A DNA stretch of 64,000 bases from Sterolibacterium sp. GTDB taxonomy: Bacteria; Pseudomonadota; Gammaproteobacteria; Burkholderiales; Rhodocyclaceae. The notes under the pieces are model-generated. The model was given only the letters and a program-made list of their open reading frames with translations, was not told the origin of the DNA and made no database searches. Position 1 is the first letter of the stretch, and the number at the start of each line of letters is the position of its first letter. A program made the translations under genes and the position numbers. Location of the stretch: contig JAQTOA010000002.1 in the NCBI GenBank assembly GCA_028713555.1, positions 1-64,000 on the forward strand, written 5' to 3'. Shown one piece after another: positions 18,787 through 27,642 of the stretch.

Positions 18787-20167
18787 GTTTCTGCAAAAGG
18801 GCATAAAAAAAGCCGTCATGTTCCGCCTGTGGCATCAATTGCCATTGCGCTGAGTCTTGCAGCCCATCTCCACCCTTCAGGGGAAAACACAAAGCATCCG
18901 CATGGCGCGCGCTAAAAGCGGCGATCTGCAAGTCGTTTTCCTGAGGAAACAGAGAACAGGTGCAATAGAGCATTTTGCCACCGGGGGCAAGCAGATGCCA
19001 TAAGGCATCGATGATTTCGGCCTGGCGACGGACAAAGCCGGCAATATCGGTCTCGCGCCGCAGCCATTTGCTGTCAGGGTGGCGGCGCACGACACCCGAG
19101 GCCGAACAAGGCACGTCCGCCAGAATCCGCTCGAACAGCCGCCCGTCCCACCAGTTCTCAGGCGTGCGACAGTCCGCGGTTTTGACCTCCGCATGCAGGC
19201 CGAGACGCGCCAGGTTGTCGACAATGCGCACCGTGCGCAACGGCACTGCTTCGAGCGCGAGCAAGTCGATGTCGGTGAGTTCCAGCAGATGCGTGGTTTT
19301 GCCGCCGGGTGCAGCACAGGCATCCAGCACGCGCATGCCCGGCTGCGCATCCAGCAGCGGGGCCGCATGCTGGGCCCCCCAGTCCTGCACCGAAACCAGG
19401 CCATCAAAGAATCCCGGCAGCTTATCCACTGTCTGCGGGTTCTCAAGCAGGATGGCATAGCCATTCTCCGTCAGCAGGCGGGCGCCGATTCCGGCCCTGC
19501 CCAACTGGGCGAGATAAGTCGGACCATCAACACGACGGCGATTGACACGCAGGGTCATCGGCGGACGGTCATTGCCGACGGCGAGGATGCTTTCCCACTG
19601 TGCCGGACAGGCATGATGGATGTTTTCTATCCACCAGCACGGATGTTGGCAGTGCGCCACCAGATCGGCCTTGGCAGCGGCCAGCAACTCACCATCGCGA
19701 CGCAGGCGGTTGCGCAATACGGCATTGGTCAATCCCCTATATTGGCCCTGAGCAATGCCGGCGGCAGCGTTGACCGCCTGATCCACGGTGGTATGGGCAT
19801 CGGCCAGACGGGATTCAAGCCGATACAGTGCAGCAAGCAGCAGGGATCGCAACAGGAGTTTCTCGTCATTGCTCGACTCGATTGGCGAACGCAACAGATG
19901 GGCGAGCATGAAATCGCCGCGGCCATACTGACGCAGGGCGCCGTAAGCCAGATCCTGCACCGCGCCGCGCTGAGCCGGCGATAGCTCATATGCCTGCCAG
20001 CAGGCGGCAAGCGCGGCATCCAGGGTGCGGCCAGCGGAAATTCCCGCCGGATTTTCTGCAATGACGCTGGCAATAACTTCGGCGGAACGCGTCAGGGCGA
20101 ATGCCAGCGAGTCGGACGGCAAGACCGGCGTGGCCAGATTATTAGGCTTATTGCGACAAACCGACAT
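18779..20167 (-). CDS. rsmB: 16S rRNA (cytosine-967-C5)-methyltransferase
   Basis: Methylates C967 of 16S rRNA using S-adenosylmethionine. An N-terminal NusB-like RNA-binding domain (about 30-165) precedes the methyltransferase domain with VLDACAAPGGKTTHLLEL (SAM loop), ILADVPCSASGVVRRHPDSK (PC motif) and MLYCTCSLFPQEN (catalytic TCS cysteine). The start is uncertain: the open frame runs to TTG 20257, but no candidate (20257, 20245, 20212, 20167) has a good ribosome site; ATG 20167 gives the length closest to homologues. Starts just after the sigma54 regulator of the arsenic island ends. Confidence 0.9.
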   Translation of the reverse strand: MSVCRNKPNNLATPVLPSDSLAFALTRSAEVIASVIAENPAGISAGRTLDAALAACWQAYELSPAQRGAVQDLAYGALRQYGRGDFMLAHLLRSPIESSNDEKLLLRSLLLAALYRLESRLADAHTTVDQAVNAAAGIAQGQYRGLTNAVLRNRLRRDGELLAAAKADLVAHCQHPCWWIENIHHACPAQWESILAVGNDRPPMTLRVNRRRVDGPTYLAQLGRAGIGARLLTENGYAILLENPQTVDKLPGFFDGLVSVQDWGAQHAAPLLDAQPGMRVLDACAAPGGKTTHLLELTDIDLLALEAVPLRTVRIVDNLARLGLHAEVKTADCRTPENWWDGRLFERILADVPCSASGVVRRHPDSKWLRRETDIAGFVRRQAEIIDALWHLLAPGGKMLYCTCSLFPQENDLQIAAFSARHADALCFPLKGGDGLQDSAQWQLMPQAEHDGFFYALLQKRD

Positions 20168-20261
20168 AGGAGTTTTCCGAGCTTTACCGAGGTGGCAGTT
20201 GAAGTTTGACATATTCGCGAGCCTGGCGCGGAAACTCCATGGCATGCCATGTCGCAAGTGA

Positions 20262-21593
20262 TCAGTCGTCGCCCTTTCTCTGTATGCCGTAGCGTTTCAT
20301 TCTTTCCCACATGTTCTTGCGACTGATGCCCAGGGTTTCGGCAGCGTGCGTGACGTGGCCATTGTGAGCGGCGAGCACGCGTGATATGTATTGCCGTTCG
20401 AAGTTGTTCAGGTGCTCAGCCAGGGTTTCGTTGGTTGCGGGCAGTGCCAAAGGCATTTCTTCAAACAACGACTCGGGAAGTAATTGACGTTTCTCGCTGA
20501 GCACGCAAGCCCGCTCGAGTGCATGCTTCAATTCACGAACATTTCCAGGCCAGACATTATCCAGCATCAAACGCTCAAGCTTTGCCGACATGAATCGAGG
20601 CGCACCGCCTCGCACCGCCGCTTCCTCTTCGAGAAATTGTCTGGCAAGCCAAAGAATGTCTTCCTTGCGGTCGCGCAGTGGCGGTATGTACAAATGAACC
20701 ACGTTGATGCGGTAATACAAATCCTCGCGGAACTCTCTGTTCTCCACCATTTGCTTCAGATCGCGATGGGTGGCGCAGATCAGTCGCAGACTGACCTGCA
20801 GGGGATGCTCGCCGCCGATCCGGGTAATACACCGCTCCTGGATAGCTCGCAACAGACGAATCTGCATCGACTGCGACATGTCGCCGACTTCATCGAGGAG
20901 CAGAGTGCCGCCGTTGGCTTGCTCGAACACTCCCTTGTGCATTCTTACGGCTCCAGTGAAAGCCCCTTTTTCGAAGCCAAACAACTCGGCTTCGAGAAGG
21001 CTATCGGCAAAGGCGCCGCAATTCACCGCCACAAAGGGGCGTTCGACATCCTTGTTGCCGCGCAGGTGCAATTCACGCGCCACCATCTCTTTGCCGACCC
21101 CCGATTCACCACTGATCAGCACGTTGCTAGTGCTGCCGCCAATTTTATCCAGCATGGATTCGAGCGTGCGCATTGCTGGAGAAATGCCGAGTTTTGGTTG
21201 CCGGTCTCGTGCCATCGGTGCCGTCACCAGGGAACCAATTTTTTCCAGCAAGGTTTCGATATCGAAAGGCTTCTTAATGTAGTCGGCAGCGCCAAGCTTG
21301 AGCAGACGAACCGCCTGGTCGATTTCGCCGTAACCGGTAATGAACAGGTAGGGGGGCAGCGGTACGGCTTCTTCGAGCAGCGCCATGTAGAGCTTTTCGC
21401 CCGACATGTCGGGCAAACGGATGTCGCTGATGACTACATCGAACTGGCGCCGCGGCAAGGTGAGCAGCGCCTCGCGGCCAGTACGAAACCAGGTGCAATC
21501 GTAGTTCTCAAGCTCGAAACGCTCGACCAGCGCGTCGCCGACGATGTCGTCGTCTTCAATCAGGCAAAGATGCAGCTTGGCGGCTACGCTCAT
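20262..21593 (-). CDS. Sigma54-dependent response regulator (ArxR/AioR-like)
   Basis: 443 residues. Receiver with phospho-acceptor D57 in FDVVISDIRLPDMSG; intact AAA+ domain with LISGESGVGKEMVARELH (Walker A), FGFEKGAFTGAVRMHKG (sigma54-contacting GAFTGA loop) and LLLDEVGDMS (Walker B); C-terminal Fis-type HTH HAAETLGISRKNMWERMKRY. The ORF track extends it falsely upstream; ATG 21593 overlaps the end of the kinase gene. With the kinase and PhnD-like protein it forms an X-S-R system like AioXSR/ArxXSR, which control arsenite/arsenate enzymes. Expected to bind the palindromes at 23.9-24.0 kb and drive the sigma54 promoter of arrA. Specific role is inference from context. Confidence 0.85.
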   Translation of the reverse strand: MSVAAKLHLCLIEDDDIVGDALVERFELENYDCTWFRTGREALLTLPRRQFDVVISDIRLPDMSGEKLYMALLEEAVPLPPYLFITGYGEIDQAVRLLKLGAADYIKKPFDIETLLEKIGSLVTAPMARDRQPKLGISPAMRTLESMLDKIGGSTSNVLISGESGVGKEMVARELHLRGNKDVERPFVAVNCGAFADSLLEAELFGFEKGAFTGAVRMHKGVFEQANGGTLLLDEVGDMSQSMQIRLLRAIQERCITRIGGEHPLQVSLRLICATHRDLKQMVENREFREDLYYRINVVHLYIPPLRDRKEDILWLARQFLEEEAAVRGGAPRFMSAKLERLMLDNVWPGNVRELKHALERACVLSEKRQLLPESLFEEMPLALPATNETLAEHLNNFERQYISRVLAAHNGHVTHAAETLGISRKNMWERMKRYGIQRKGDD

Positions 21594-23050
21594 GACAAAG
21601 TTTTGAGCGGCAAGTTGACTGAGAACCGGGTCATGCTTTCCCCCTCTCGCATGGCACTGTGCACGGTAATGTTGCCCCCCAACTGTTTGACGATCTGATA
21701 GCAGACCCAAAGTCCGAGGCCCCGACCCGTTTCGCCGGCATTGATGAATGGCTCGAACAGATGCTCGGTCTGGGACTCGGTCAACATCTTGCCGCCATTG
21801 ACGATTTCGAAAGACAAGGTTTCGTCTAACTGTGCAATATTGACTTGCACGGCGCCGCCCTCGTCGGTTGCCTGAACAGCATTGAGAATCAGGTTGATCA
21901 ACACCTGTCGTACCAGAGTAGAAGGCAATGGTACAGATATTTCCAGATCGCTCTGCCAAGTCACGCTCACACTGCGCTTGTGCGCCTGGGGGGCAATCAG
22001 GGTGCGCAAATCGTCGACGTCTTGGGGTGAGAGGTCGCGGCTGTTAACCTTCGCTTCGACCAACAGCGCGGCTACGGTCTCCTTGATTTGGGTAAGTCCT
22101 CTTTCCAGCAAGTTCAAGGTCCGCGTGGTGCGGGCATCGGGTTCGCCGTGATGACGCAGGGTATTAATCGAGGTCAGCATGCCGAGTAAGGGATTGTTGA
22201 TTTCGTGAGCGATGCCGGCAGCCAGCCGGCCCAGTGCCACCAAGCGTTCCGAATGAATGACTTCCCGCTCGATCAGCGTTTTCTCGCGTAATTGCTGAAG
22301 GGTTCTGTTGTAGGCATGGAACAGGCGCCCTAGTTCATCCTGATAATCGTAGATTTGTGTCGGTAACTCGGCTGGCAGGCTACGTCCGAGCTGCTCCATG
22401 CGTTCTGTCAGGCGCAGCAACGGCGTTGCGGTACGTTGCCCCCAGTACCAGTTGATCGGCAGCAATACCGAAAGAACCAGGAAGGTCACCCAGGCTGCTT
22501 TCTCGGCACTTTCGAGAAAGCGCGGCAACAGTATCTTCTTGGAGTAAATTTGTAGTAGCGTGCCTAGCCGCGTTTGTTCGTCGATGATCGGCGTGGCGAC
22601 AAACAAATAGTCCGATCCCTCCGGCTCGAATACGGCGGTGTCCTTGCCCAGGCCGGCGATGTCAGATGCAATGCCGGCATGCTCGGCCGACAATTGGCGA
22701 AAATCGGCGAGCATCGGCATTGTTTCCGGGCGTGTCGAGACATACACCTGCAACTTTGGATCGAGTACCAGCAAACTTTCCGCCCGCACCGGATTTTCCT
22801 GGGAGGCACCACGCAGTGGCGCCCTGATCAATTCGTAAGCGTGCCAAACATGATCCTGCAAAATTGCCGGCACCAGAGTATGCGCCATGGTTTCCCCTTG
22901 CGTCGTCGCATTGCGCAGCAGATCGCGTTCAAGATCGTGATAGGCGCCGAAGATCAGGGTGGAGGAAATGATCAGCGCCGTGGCGACGATCAGGAAACCT
23001 CCCCACAAAGGAATCTTGTAGCGAAAACTCAGGTTGAAGATGCCGCGCAT
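21590..23050 (-). CDS. Membrane sensor histidine kinase (ArxS/AioS-like)
   Basis: About 486 residues. Two membrane helices (about 13-35 and 190-210) bracket a periplasmic domain of ~150 residues; a HAMP-like linker follows, then HisKA with H in GRLAAGIAHEINNPLLGMLT and HATPase_c (LINLILNAVQATDE, GRGLGLWVCYQIVKQLGG). The ORF track reads through the upstream gene in another frame; the true start is one of two tandem ATGs at 23053/23050, overlapping the stop of the binding-protein gene, with GCGAGG upstream favouring 23050. Likely receives its signal from the periplasmic protein encoded immediately before it and phosphorylates the regulator encoded after it. Confidence 0.85.
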   Translation of the reverse strand: MRGIFNLSFRYKIPLWGGFLIVATALIISSTLIFGAYHDLERDLLRNATTQGETMAHTLVPAILQDHVWHAYELIRAPLRGASQENPVRAESLLVLDPKLQVYVSTRPETMPMLADFRQLSAEHAGIASDIAGLGKDTAVFEPEGSDYLFVATPIIDEQTRLGTLLQIYSKKILLPRFLESAEKAAWVTFLVLSVLLPINWYWGQRTATPLLRLTERMEQLGRSLPAELPTQIYDYQDELGRLFHAYNRTLQQLREKTLIEREVIHSERLVALGRLAAGIAHEINNPLLGMLTSINTLRHHGEPDARTTRTLNLLERGLTQIKETVAALLVEAKVNSRDLSPQDVDDLRTLIAPQAHKRSVSVTWQSDLEISVPLPSTLVRQVLINLILNAVQATDEGGAVQVNIAQLDETLSFEIVNGGKMLTESQTEHLFEPFINAGETGRGLGLWVCYQIVKQLGGNITVHSAMREGESMTRFSVNLPLKTLS

Positions 23051-23898
23051 CATTCCTCGCCAAACTCGCCCATCATCTTGGTGACCAACGCATAGAGCCT
23101 GGGATCGCCCGCGATAAAGCCATCCAGATTTAACCGCTGGAGAAGTGACTTGCCTTGGGGATCGGTGCTCATTGCCAGTAGCATCCCTTGCATGGCGGCA
23201 AAACTCTCCTTGGAAACAGATCGATGGGCGACGAAAGGAGGAAAGCCGTATTCGGGCGATTGATTCACCACCCAGGTGCGGCGCGTAATATCCGACTTGA
23301 CCTTGTTCAAACTGTCCCAGACAAAACTGTCCACCGAACCACCCTGCGCCAAGCCGTCTGCGACGGCCTCGATCAGCTTCCGGTGAGAATAGGTGAAAAA
23401 TGTGCGGCTGAAAAACCTTCCCGGATCTTCTCCCGCCATCCGCAGTTGATAGCGTGGAACAAGATAACCGGTGTTGGAATAGGGGTCTGAGTAGGCAAAG
23501 ATCTTGCCTCGAAGTTCCAGCAAACTGTTGGCATGAGGCAATTGCGCCGGAACGATCAGGTAGGCGCGGTAGTACGGACGTCCCTGGAACACCGGTACGG
23601 CCAGCAGGCGAACCTGCTCGCGCAAATGAACGTAGGGGTAGTCGCAGATCCAGGCGAAGTCGATTTTTTCCAGTCGCAGCAAATCCATGGTTTCGCGATA
23701 GCTGTCGCGTTGCAGGAATTGGACCCGCTGCAGCAACTTGGCTTCCATATACTGACGCCACGCTTCCAGCGTGCCGTGCTGGTCGTGCAGAAAAGCCGGC
23801 GTCAGACCGATACGGACTGGACGCCCGGGAACCAAGGCCAGCGCCGGCGTCAGCGCCAGGCTGGCACAGGCGCCGAGAAACAGTCGGCGTGTCGGCAT
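23050..23898 (-). CDS. PhnD-like periplasmic binding protein (ArxX/AioX-like)
   Basis: 282 residues with a signal peptide (MPTRRLFLGACASLALTPAL). PhnD-family (phosphonate/phosphite-type) solute-binding fold: PVRIGLTPAFL at the mature start, IDFAWICDYPYVHLREQV (C85), YSDPYSNTGYLVPRYQL and SVDSFVWDSLNKVK. No ABC permease or ATPase is nearby; it is fused by overlap to a kinase and sigma54 regulator, the arrangement of AioX/ArxX, where the protein is a sensor not a transporter and a cysteine in the equivalent region is required for arsenite binding in AioX. C85 is a candidate. Strong ribosome site AAGGAGG. Divergent from arrA. Confidence 0.8.
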   Translation of the reverse strand: MPTRRLFLGACASLALTPALALVPGRPVRIGLTPAFLHDQHGTLEAWRQYMEAKLLQRVQFLQRDSYRETMDLLRLEKIDFAWICDYPYVHLREQVRLLAVPVFQGRPYYRAYLIVPAQLPHANSLLELRGKIFAYSDPYSNTGYLVPRYQLRMAGEDPGRFFSRTFFTYSHRKLIEAVADGLAQGGSVDSFVWDSLNKVKSDITRRTWVVNQSPEYGFPPFVAHRSVSKESFAAMQGMLLAMSTDPQGKSLLQRLNLDGFIAGDPRLYALVTKMMGEFGEE

Positions 23899-23919
23899 GG
23901 TATTCCCTCCTTATCAATT

Positions 23920-23935
23920 GTTACCTTTCGGTAGC
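23920..23935. promoter_or_regulatory. Upstream activator palindrome 1
   Basis: GTTACCTTTCGGTAGC, an imperfect match to the perfect palindromes at 23972 and 24013 (one arm mismatch). It lies 22 bases upstream of the PhnD-like sensor start, so the same regulator may autoregulate its own operon. An extra half site GTTACC lies at 23955. Confidence 0.6.
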
Positions 23936-23971
23936 AAGTTACCGTCGCATCGGCGTTACCTTTGGTTTTAT

Positions 23972-23987
23972 GCTACCTGAAGGTAGC
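23972..23987. promoter_or_regulatory. Upstream activator palindrome 2
   Basis: GCTACCTGAAGGTAGC: seven-base arms around a two-base centre. Centre about 52 bases from palindrome 1 and 41 from palindrome 3, that is near-helical multiples, and 170-190 bases upstream of the -24/-12 element, the usual place for sigma54 enhancer sites. Confidence 0.7.
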
Positions 23988-24012
23988 AATTATGAGCTGA
24001 AATCCAGTTTTT

Positions 24013-24028
24013 GCTACCTTAAGGTAGC
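24013..24028. promoter_or_regulatory. Upstream activator palindrome 3
   Basis: GCTACCTTAAGGTAGC, a perfect 16-base palindrome. Same motif as palindromes 1 and 2. About 122 bases upstream of the start of the -24/-12 element of arrA. Confidence 0.7.
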
Positions 24029-24052
24029 GATTTATTGCATGCGTCCAGTGAA

Positions 24053-24071
24053 TTGATGCTTCATGCATCAA
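24053..24071. promoter_or_regulatory. Second type of inverted repeat in the arrA promoter
   Basis: TTGATGC-TTCAT-GCATCAA, perfect seven-base arms. It resembles an FNR-like half-site pair (TTGAT/ATCAA) but the spacing is nine not four, so a standard FNR box is not claimed. It lies between the activator palindromes and the sigma54 promoter and could bind another regulator, for example the Crp/Fnr-family protein of this operon. Confidence 0.4.
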
Positions 24072-24149
24072 TCATGCCTTCGCAGCGCTTGCCCGGAGAC
24101 TGCCTGTTGGCGCGCTAACAGCCGTGAAGTGGCGAATAAATCTGCCCCA

Positions 24150-24165
24150 TGGCCTGCTTTTTGCA
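24150..24165 (+). promoter_or_regulatory. Sigma54 -24/-12 promoter of the arr operon
   Basis: TGGCCTGCTTTTTGCA matches the sigma54 consensus TGGCACGNNNNTTGCW: GG and GC are separated by exactly ten bases. Transcription would start near 24177, leaving a leader of about 95 bases before arrA. It fits the adjacent sigma54 activator and the three upstream palindromes. Confidence 0.75.
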
Positions 24166-24270
24166 GGAAGAGTTCGGGAATGGGGTGGCACCTATCGCCC
24201 GCGAAAACTTCAAGAGCATTGTCGAAAACGAGTTCCAAATTTTGATTTTGTATAAAGAGGAGTCCTCCAT

Positions 24271-26817
24271 ATGAAACTGACGAGACGGGAATTTCTTACG
24301 GCCTCGGTTGCCACGGGCGCATTGGCTGCTGCGGGCGGTCTGGCTAGCGGGTTGGCCATGGCGGCGCCGAAAACCAGTGCCTTGGCCGTGCGTAATGCAC
24401 AGGCCGCCGGCCCGGCCAAAGGCAGTTGGGTGGCCAGCACTTGCCAAGGCTGCACCCAATGGTGCGCGATCCAGATCTTCGTCGAAGAGGGCCGCGCGGT
24501 ACGCGTGCGCGGCAATGCGCTTTCCAAGTGCAACCATGGTTATGTCTGTCCGCGCGGCCACCTGATCCCGCAGCAAACCTACGATCCGGACCGCATCAAG
24601 GTGCCGATGAAGCGCACCAATCCCCTCAAGGGCCGCGGCATCGATCCGAAGTTCGTCCCGATCACCTGGGACGAGGCGATCAACATCGTCGCCGACAAGA
24701 TGATCGAGTTGCGCACAGCCGGCGAACCCGAGAAGCTGCTCTATCTGCGCGGCCGCTATTCGAACACCTCCACCGAACTGCTCTATGGCACGCTGCCCAG
24801 GGTCTTTGGCACTGGCAACTACTTCTCGCACAGCGCCATCTGCGCCGAGGCCGAGAAAATGGGCCCGGGCATGACGCAAGGTTTCGCTGGCTACCGTGAC
24901 TACGACCTCGAGAAGACCAACTGCCTGGTGCTTTGGGGTACCGACCCGCTGGCCTCCAATCGGCAAGTACCGAACACGATTCGCCGCTTCGGCGAGATTC
25001 TCGCGCGCGGCAAGGTGATCGCGGTCGATCCGCGCCTGTCTAATGTTGCGGCCAAGGCCCACGAATGGCTTCCGGTCAAACCCGGCACCGACGGCGCGCT
25101 GGCCGGCGCCATCGCCCACGTAATTCTCACCGAAGGCCTGTGGAACAAGGAGTTCGTCGGCGACTTCAAGGAGGGCAAGAACCTCTTCGTCGCCGGCAAG
25201 GAAGTCTCGGCGGACGCCTTCGCCGAAAAAGAAACCTCCGGCCTCGTCAAGTGGTGGAACCTCGAGCTCAAGGACCGCACCGCGGCCTTTGGCGAGAAGG
25301 AATCCGGTATCCCCGCCGCGCAGATCGTGCGCGTCGCCCGCGCCATGGGCAAGGCCGCACCCAAGACCGCCGTCTGGATGGGCCCCGGCGCCGCGATGTG
25401 GCCGCGTGGCACCTATGCCGCAATGGCGGTGTACGCGCTGAATGGCTTGCTGGGTTCGATCGATGTCGAAGGCGGCGTCTGGGAAAGCGCCAGTAGTCCC
25501 CATCTGGCAAAGTTCCCCAGCATCGACAAGTTCATCGATGAAGTGGCGAAGAAAGGCTACAAGGGGCACGCGACCAGCAACCGCGGCCACAAGGACATGC
25601 CGGGCTTCATGACCGCTTCGATCAACAACGTGCCCAACGAACTGTTGAAGAAACCCGACGCGATCAAGGTGGTGCTTTCCACTTGGAGCAACTTCAACCA
25701 TTCGGCCACCGGCGCCGACCGCTGGAACCAGGCGATGGCCAAGGTGCCCTTCTTCGCCCACATGGTAACCAATGCCTCGGAACTGACCCAGTTCGCCGAC
25801 ATCGTGCTGCCCGCAACCCATAATACCTCCGAGGGTTGGTCGATCGTCACCAACATGTCCAACGGCTATGCCTACGCCTCGATCCAGCAGAACCCGATCA
25901 AGCGCGTGTTCGACACCAAGCAGGAAGAAACCGAAGTCATGTGGCTGCTGGCGCAGAAGTTGAAAGCCAAGGGCTTCCCCAATCTGGCCGATTACTACGA
26001 TACGATCAAGGATCCCGAGACCGGCAAGTCGGCGACCAGCGAGCTGGAATTTGCCGAGTTCGCCGCCAAGTTCACCAGCGCGCCGATCTGGGATGGCAAG
26101 GAAGTGCCCAAAGGCGACGAGCCGATCAAGGGCTGGGGCGAGTTCAAAGCCAAGGGTATGTTCCACGGCCCGCGCTACACCCTCAAGAAAAACTGGGGCG
26201 GCAAGTTCAAGACCGAGACCAAGAAGTTCGAGTTCTACAGCGAAACGCTGAAGAAGAAACTGGCCGAGCACGCCAAGAAGAACGAGACCACCACCGACGA
26301 TGTCCTCACCGTCAGCGGCTACACCGCGCGCGGCGATCTTGCCTTCGTGCCGCATTACGAGGTGCCCAAGCGCCATGGCAGTTTCGAGGAATACCCGTTC
26401 ACCTTTGTAGACTACAAGTCGCGCCTGAACCGCGAGGGCCGTTCGCAGAACTTGCCTTGGTACAACGAGTTCAAAAAGGTCGATCCGGGCGATGTTTCCT
26501 GGAACGACGTGCTGAGGATGAACCCGGCCGACGGCGCCAAGCTGGGCCTGAAGACGGGCGACAAGGTGAAGATCACCTCGCCGACGGGAGCCATCGTCGT
26601 CGATCTCAGGTTGTGGGAAGGCGTGCGCCCCGGCACGGTGAGCAAGTGCTACGGCCAGGGACACTGGGCCTATGGCCGCGTTGCCGCCAAGGACTACGCC
26701 AAGGCGGAGCCGCGCGGCGGCAACAACAACGAGATCCTGGTCGACGACTACGATCGCTTGAGCGGCGCCACGGCCCGCAATGGCGGGTTCGTCGGCGTCA
26801 AGATCGAGAAAGCCTGA
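24271..26817 (+). CDS. arrA: Respiratory arsenate reductase catalytic subunit (ArrA/ArxA clade)
   Basis: 848-residue periplasmic molybdopterin enzyme reducing arsenate to arsenite (or, if ArxA, oxidising arsenite). Twin-arginine signal TRREFLTASVATGALAAAGG. One [4Fe-4S] site: C58-x2-C61-x3-C65-x27-C93. Mo ligand C191 in FSHSAICAEAEKMG. Residues corresponding to the arsenate pocket described for Shewanella ArrA are present: R162-Y163, S188, K196, Y208. The C-terminal half keeps family blocks VDYKSRLNREGRSQNLPWYN and CYGQGHWAYGR. The exact ArrA-versus-ArxA split needs a tree; no NrfD-type membrane subunit or second Fe-S subunit gene is present, which favours Arr. Start preceded by AGAGGAG. First gene of the operon with arrB, torD, tatA. 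Confidence 0.85.
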   Translation: MKLTRREFLTASVATGALAAAGGLASGLAMAAPKTSALAVRNAQAAGPAKGSWVASTCQGCTQWCAIQIFVEEGRAVRVRGNALSKCNHGYVCPRGHLIPQQTYDPDRIKVPMKRTNPLKGRGIDPKFVPITWDEAINIVADKMIELRTAGEPEKLLYLRGRYSNTSTELLYGTLPRVFGTGNYFSHSAICAEAEKMGPGMTQGFAGYRDYDLEKTNCLVLWGTDPLASNRQVPNTIRRFGEILARGKVIAVDPRLSNVAAKAHEWLPVKPGTDGALAGAIAHVILTEGLWNKEFVGDFKEGKNLFVAGKEVSADAFAEKETSGLVKWWNLELKDRTAAFGEKESGIPAAQIVRVARAMGKAAPKTAVWMGPGAAMWPRGTYAAMAVYALNGLLGSIDVEGGVWESASSPHLAKFPSIDKFIDEVAKKGYKGHATSNRGHKDMPGFMTASINNVPNELLKKPDAIKVVLSTWSNFNHSATGADRWNQAMAKVPFFAHMVTNASELTQFADIVLPATHNTSEGWSIVTNMSNGYAYASIQQNPIKRVFDTKQEETEVMWLLAQKLKAKGFPNLADYYDTIKDPETGKSATSELEFAEFAAKFTSAPIWDGKEVPKGDEPIKGWGEFKAKGMFHGPRYTLKKNWGGKFKTETKKFEFYSETLKKKLAEHAKKNETTTDDVLTVSGYTARGDLAFVPHYEVPKRHGSFEEYPFTFVDYKSRLNREGRSQNLPWYNEFKKVDPGDVSWNDVLRMNPADGAKLGLKTGDKVKITSPTGAIVVDLRLWEGVRPGTVSKCYGQGHWAYGRVAAKDYAKAEPRGGNNNEILVDDYDRLSGATARNGGFVGVKIEKA

Positions 26818-26848
26818 TTTCCGCATACCGAATTGAAGGAGAAAATAA

Positions 26849-27619
26849 ATGCCTAAATATGGAATGGTCATCGACCTTCAGAAATGTGTTGGCTGCGGAA
26901 CTTGCGCACTGGCCTGCAAAGCCGAAAACAACACCCGCAACCGTGCCGACGGTCAGAGCCACAATTTTGCCGACTTCCTGATGAAGACCGAAGGGGTCTT
27001 TCCGAAAGCGGTGCAGACGGCGATGCCGGTGCTCTGCAACCACTGCACCGACGCGCCCTGCGTCAAGAACTGTCCGGTCGAACCGAAGGCGATGTTCAAG
27101 ACACCGGAAGGCATCACCATGCACGACAACGAGCGCTGCATCGGCTGTCGCATGTGCCAGAACTCATGTCCTTACAGCCACGCCGAACTCGACAACACCA
27201 GCCTCAGCGGCGGCAGCTACAGCGTGATCAGCTTCAACGCCAAGGGTAAAGATACTCAGCCCTTCTGGACCGACAAGACCGAAATGATTCCAGGGTGCAC
27301 CGCTTCCGGGGCCGAGACCGCCAAGAAAGCCGGCGCAGAGACGCCTGCTTTCAACGCGTTTGCCGGAGGGGATGTCAAGCCGATTCGCCGGGCAGGAGTG
27401 GTCGAGAAATGTACCTTGTGCTATCACCGCATCAGCAACGGCCTGCAGCCGGCCTGCGTCGAGGCTTGCCCGGCCAAGGCGCGCATCTTCGGCGACCAGG
27501 CCGATCCGCAAGCGGAAATCGCGAAAGTGCTTAAGGCGCAGAAGCCGTTCCGCTTGCAGGAAAACAAGAAGACCCGCCCGAACGTATCTTACGTCGGGAA
27601 ATACAGCGCCAGGGCCTGA
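26849..27619 (+). CDS. arrB: Arsenate reductase iron-sulfur subunit
   Basis: 256 residues, ferredoxin-like electron-transfer subunit with four cysteine clusters: CVGCGTCALAC (13-23), CNHCTDAPCVKNC, CIGCRMCQNSC and CTLCYH..CVEACPAKA, fit to carry four [4Fe-4S] centres passing electrons between quinol-derived donors and ArrA. No Tat signal of its own, so it should be exported as a complex with ArrA. Directly follows arrA (31 bases) with AAGGAG upstream. An insertion of about 45 residues between clusters three and four (DKTEMIPGCTASGAE..) makes it somewhat longer than the ~234 residues I recall for ArrB. Confidence 0.85.
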   Translation: MPKYGMVIDLQKCVGCGTCALACKAENNTRNRADGQSHNFADFLMKTEGVFPKAVQTAMPVLCNHCTDAPCVKNCPVEPKAMFKTPEGITMHDNERCIGCRMCQNSCPYSHAELDNTSLSGGSYSVISFNAKGKDTQPFWTDKTEMIPGCTASGAETAKKAGAETPAFNAFAGGDVKPIRRAGVVEKCTLCYHRISNGLQPACVEACPAKARIFGDQADPQAEIAKVLKAQKPFRLQENKKTRPNVSYVGKYSARA

Positions 27620-27642
27620 TCTTAGGGCGGTTTGTTTAAACT

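Noticed and set aside
24186-24204. TGGCACCTATCGCCCGC as a sigma54 promoter for arrA
   Set aside because: It has a good TGGCAC but lacks GC at the required ten-base spacing; the element at 24150 fits better.
24115-26871. 918-codon minus-strand ORF opposite arrA
   Set aside because: It is the antisense of a high-GC gene with strong codon bias; the plus strand carries complete molybdoenzyme motifs and the minus translation has none.
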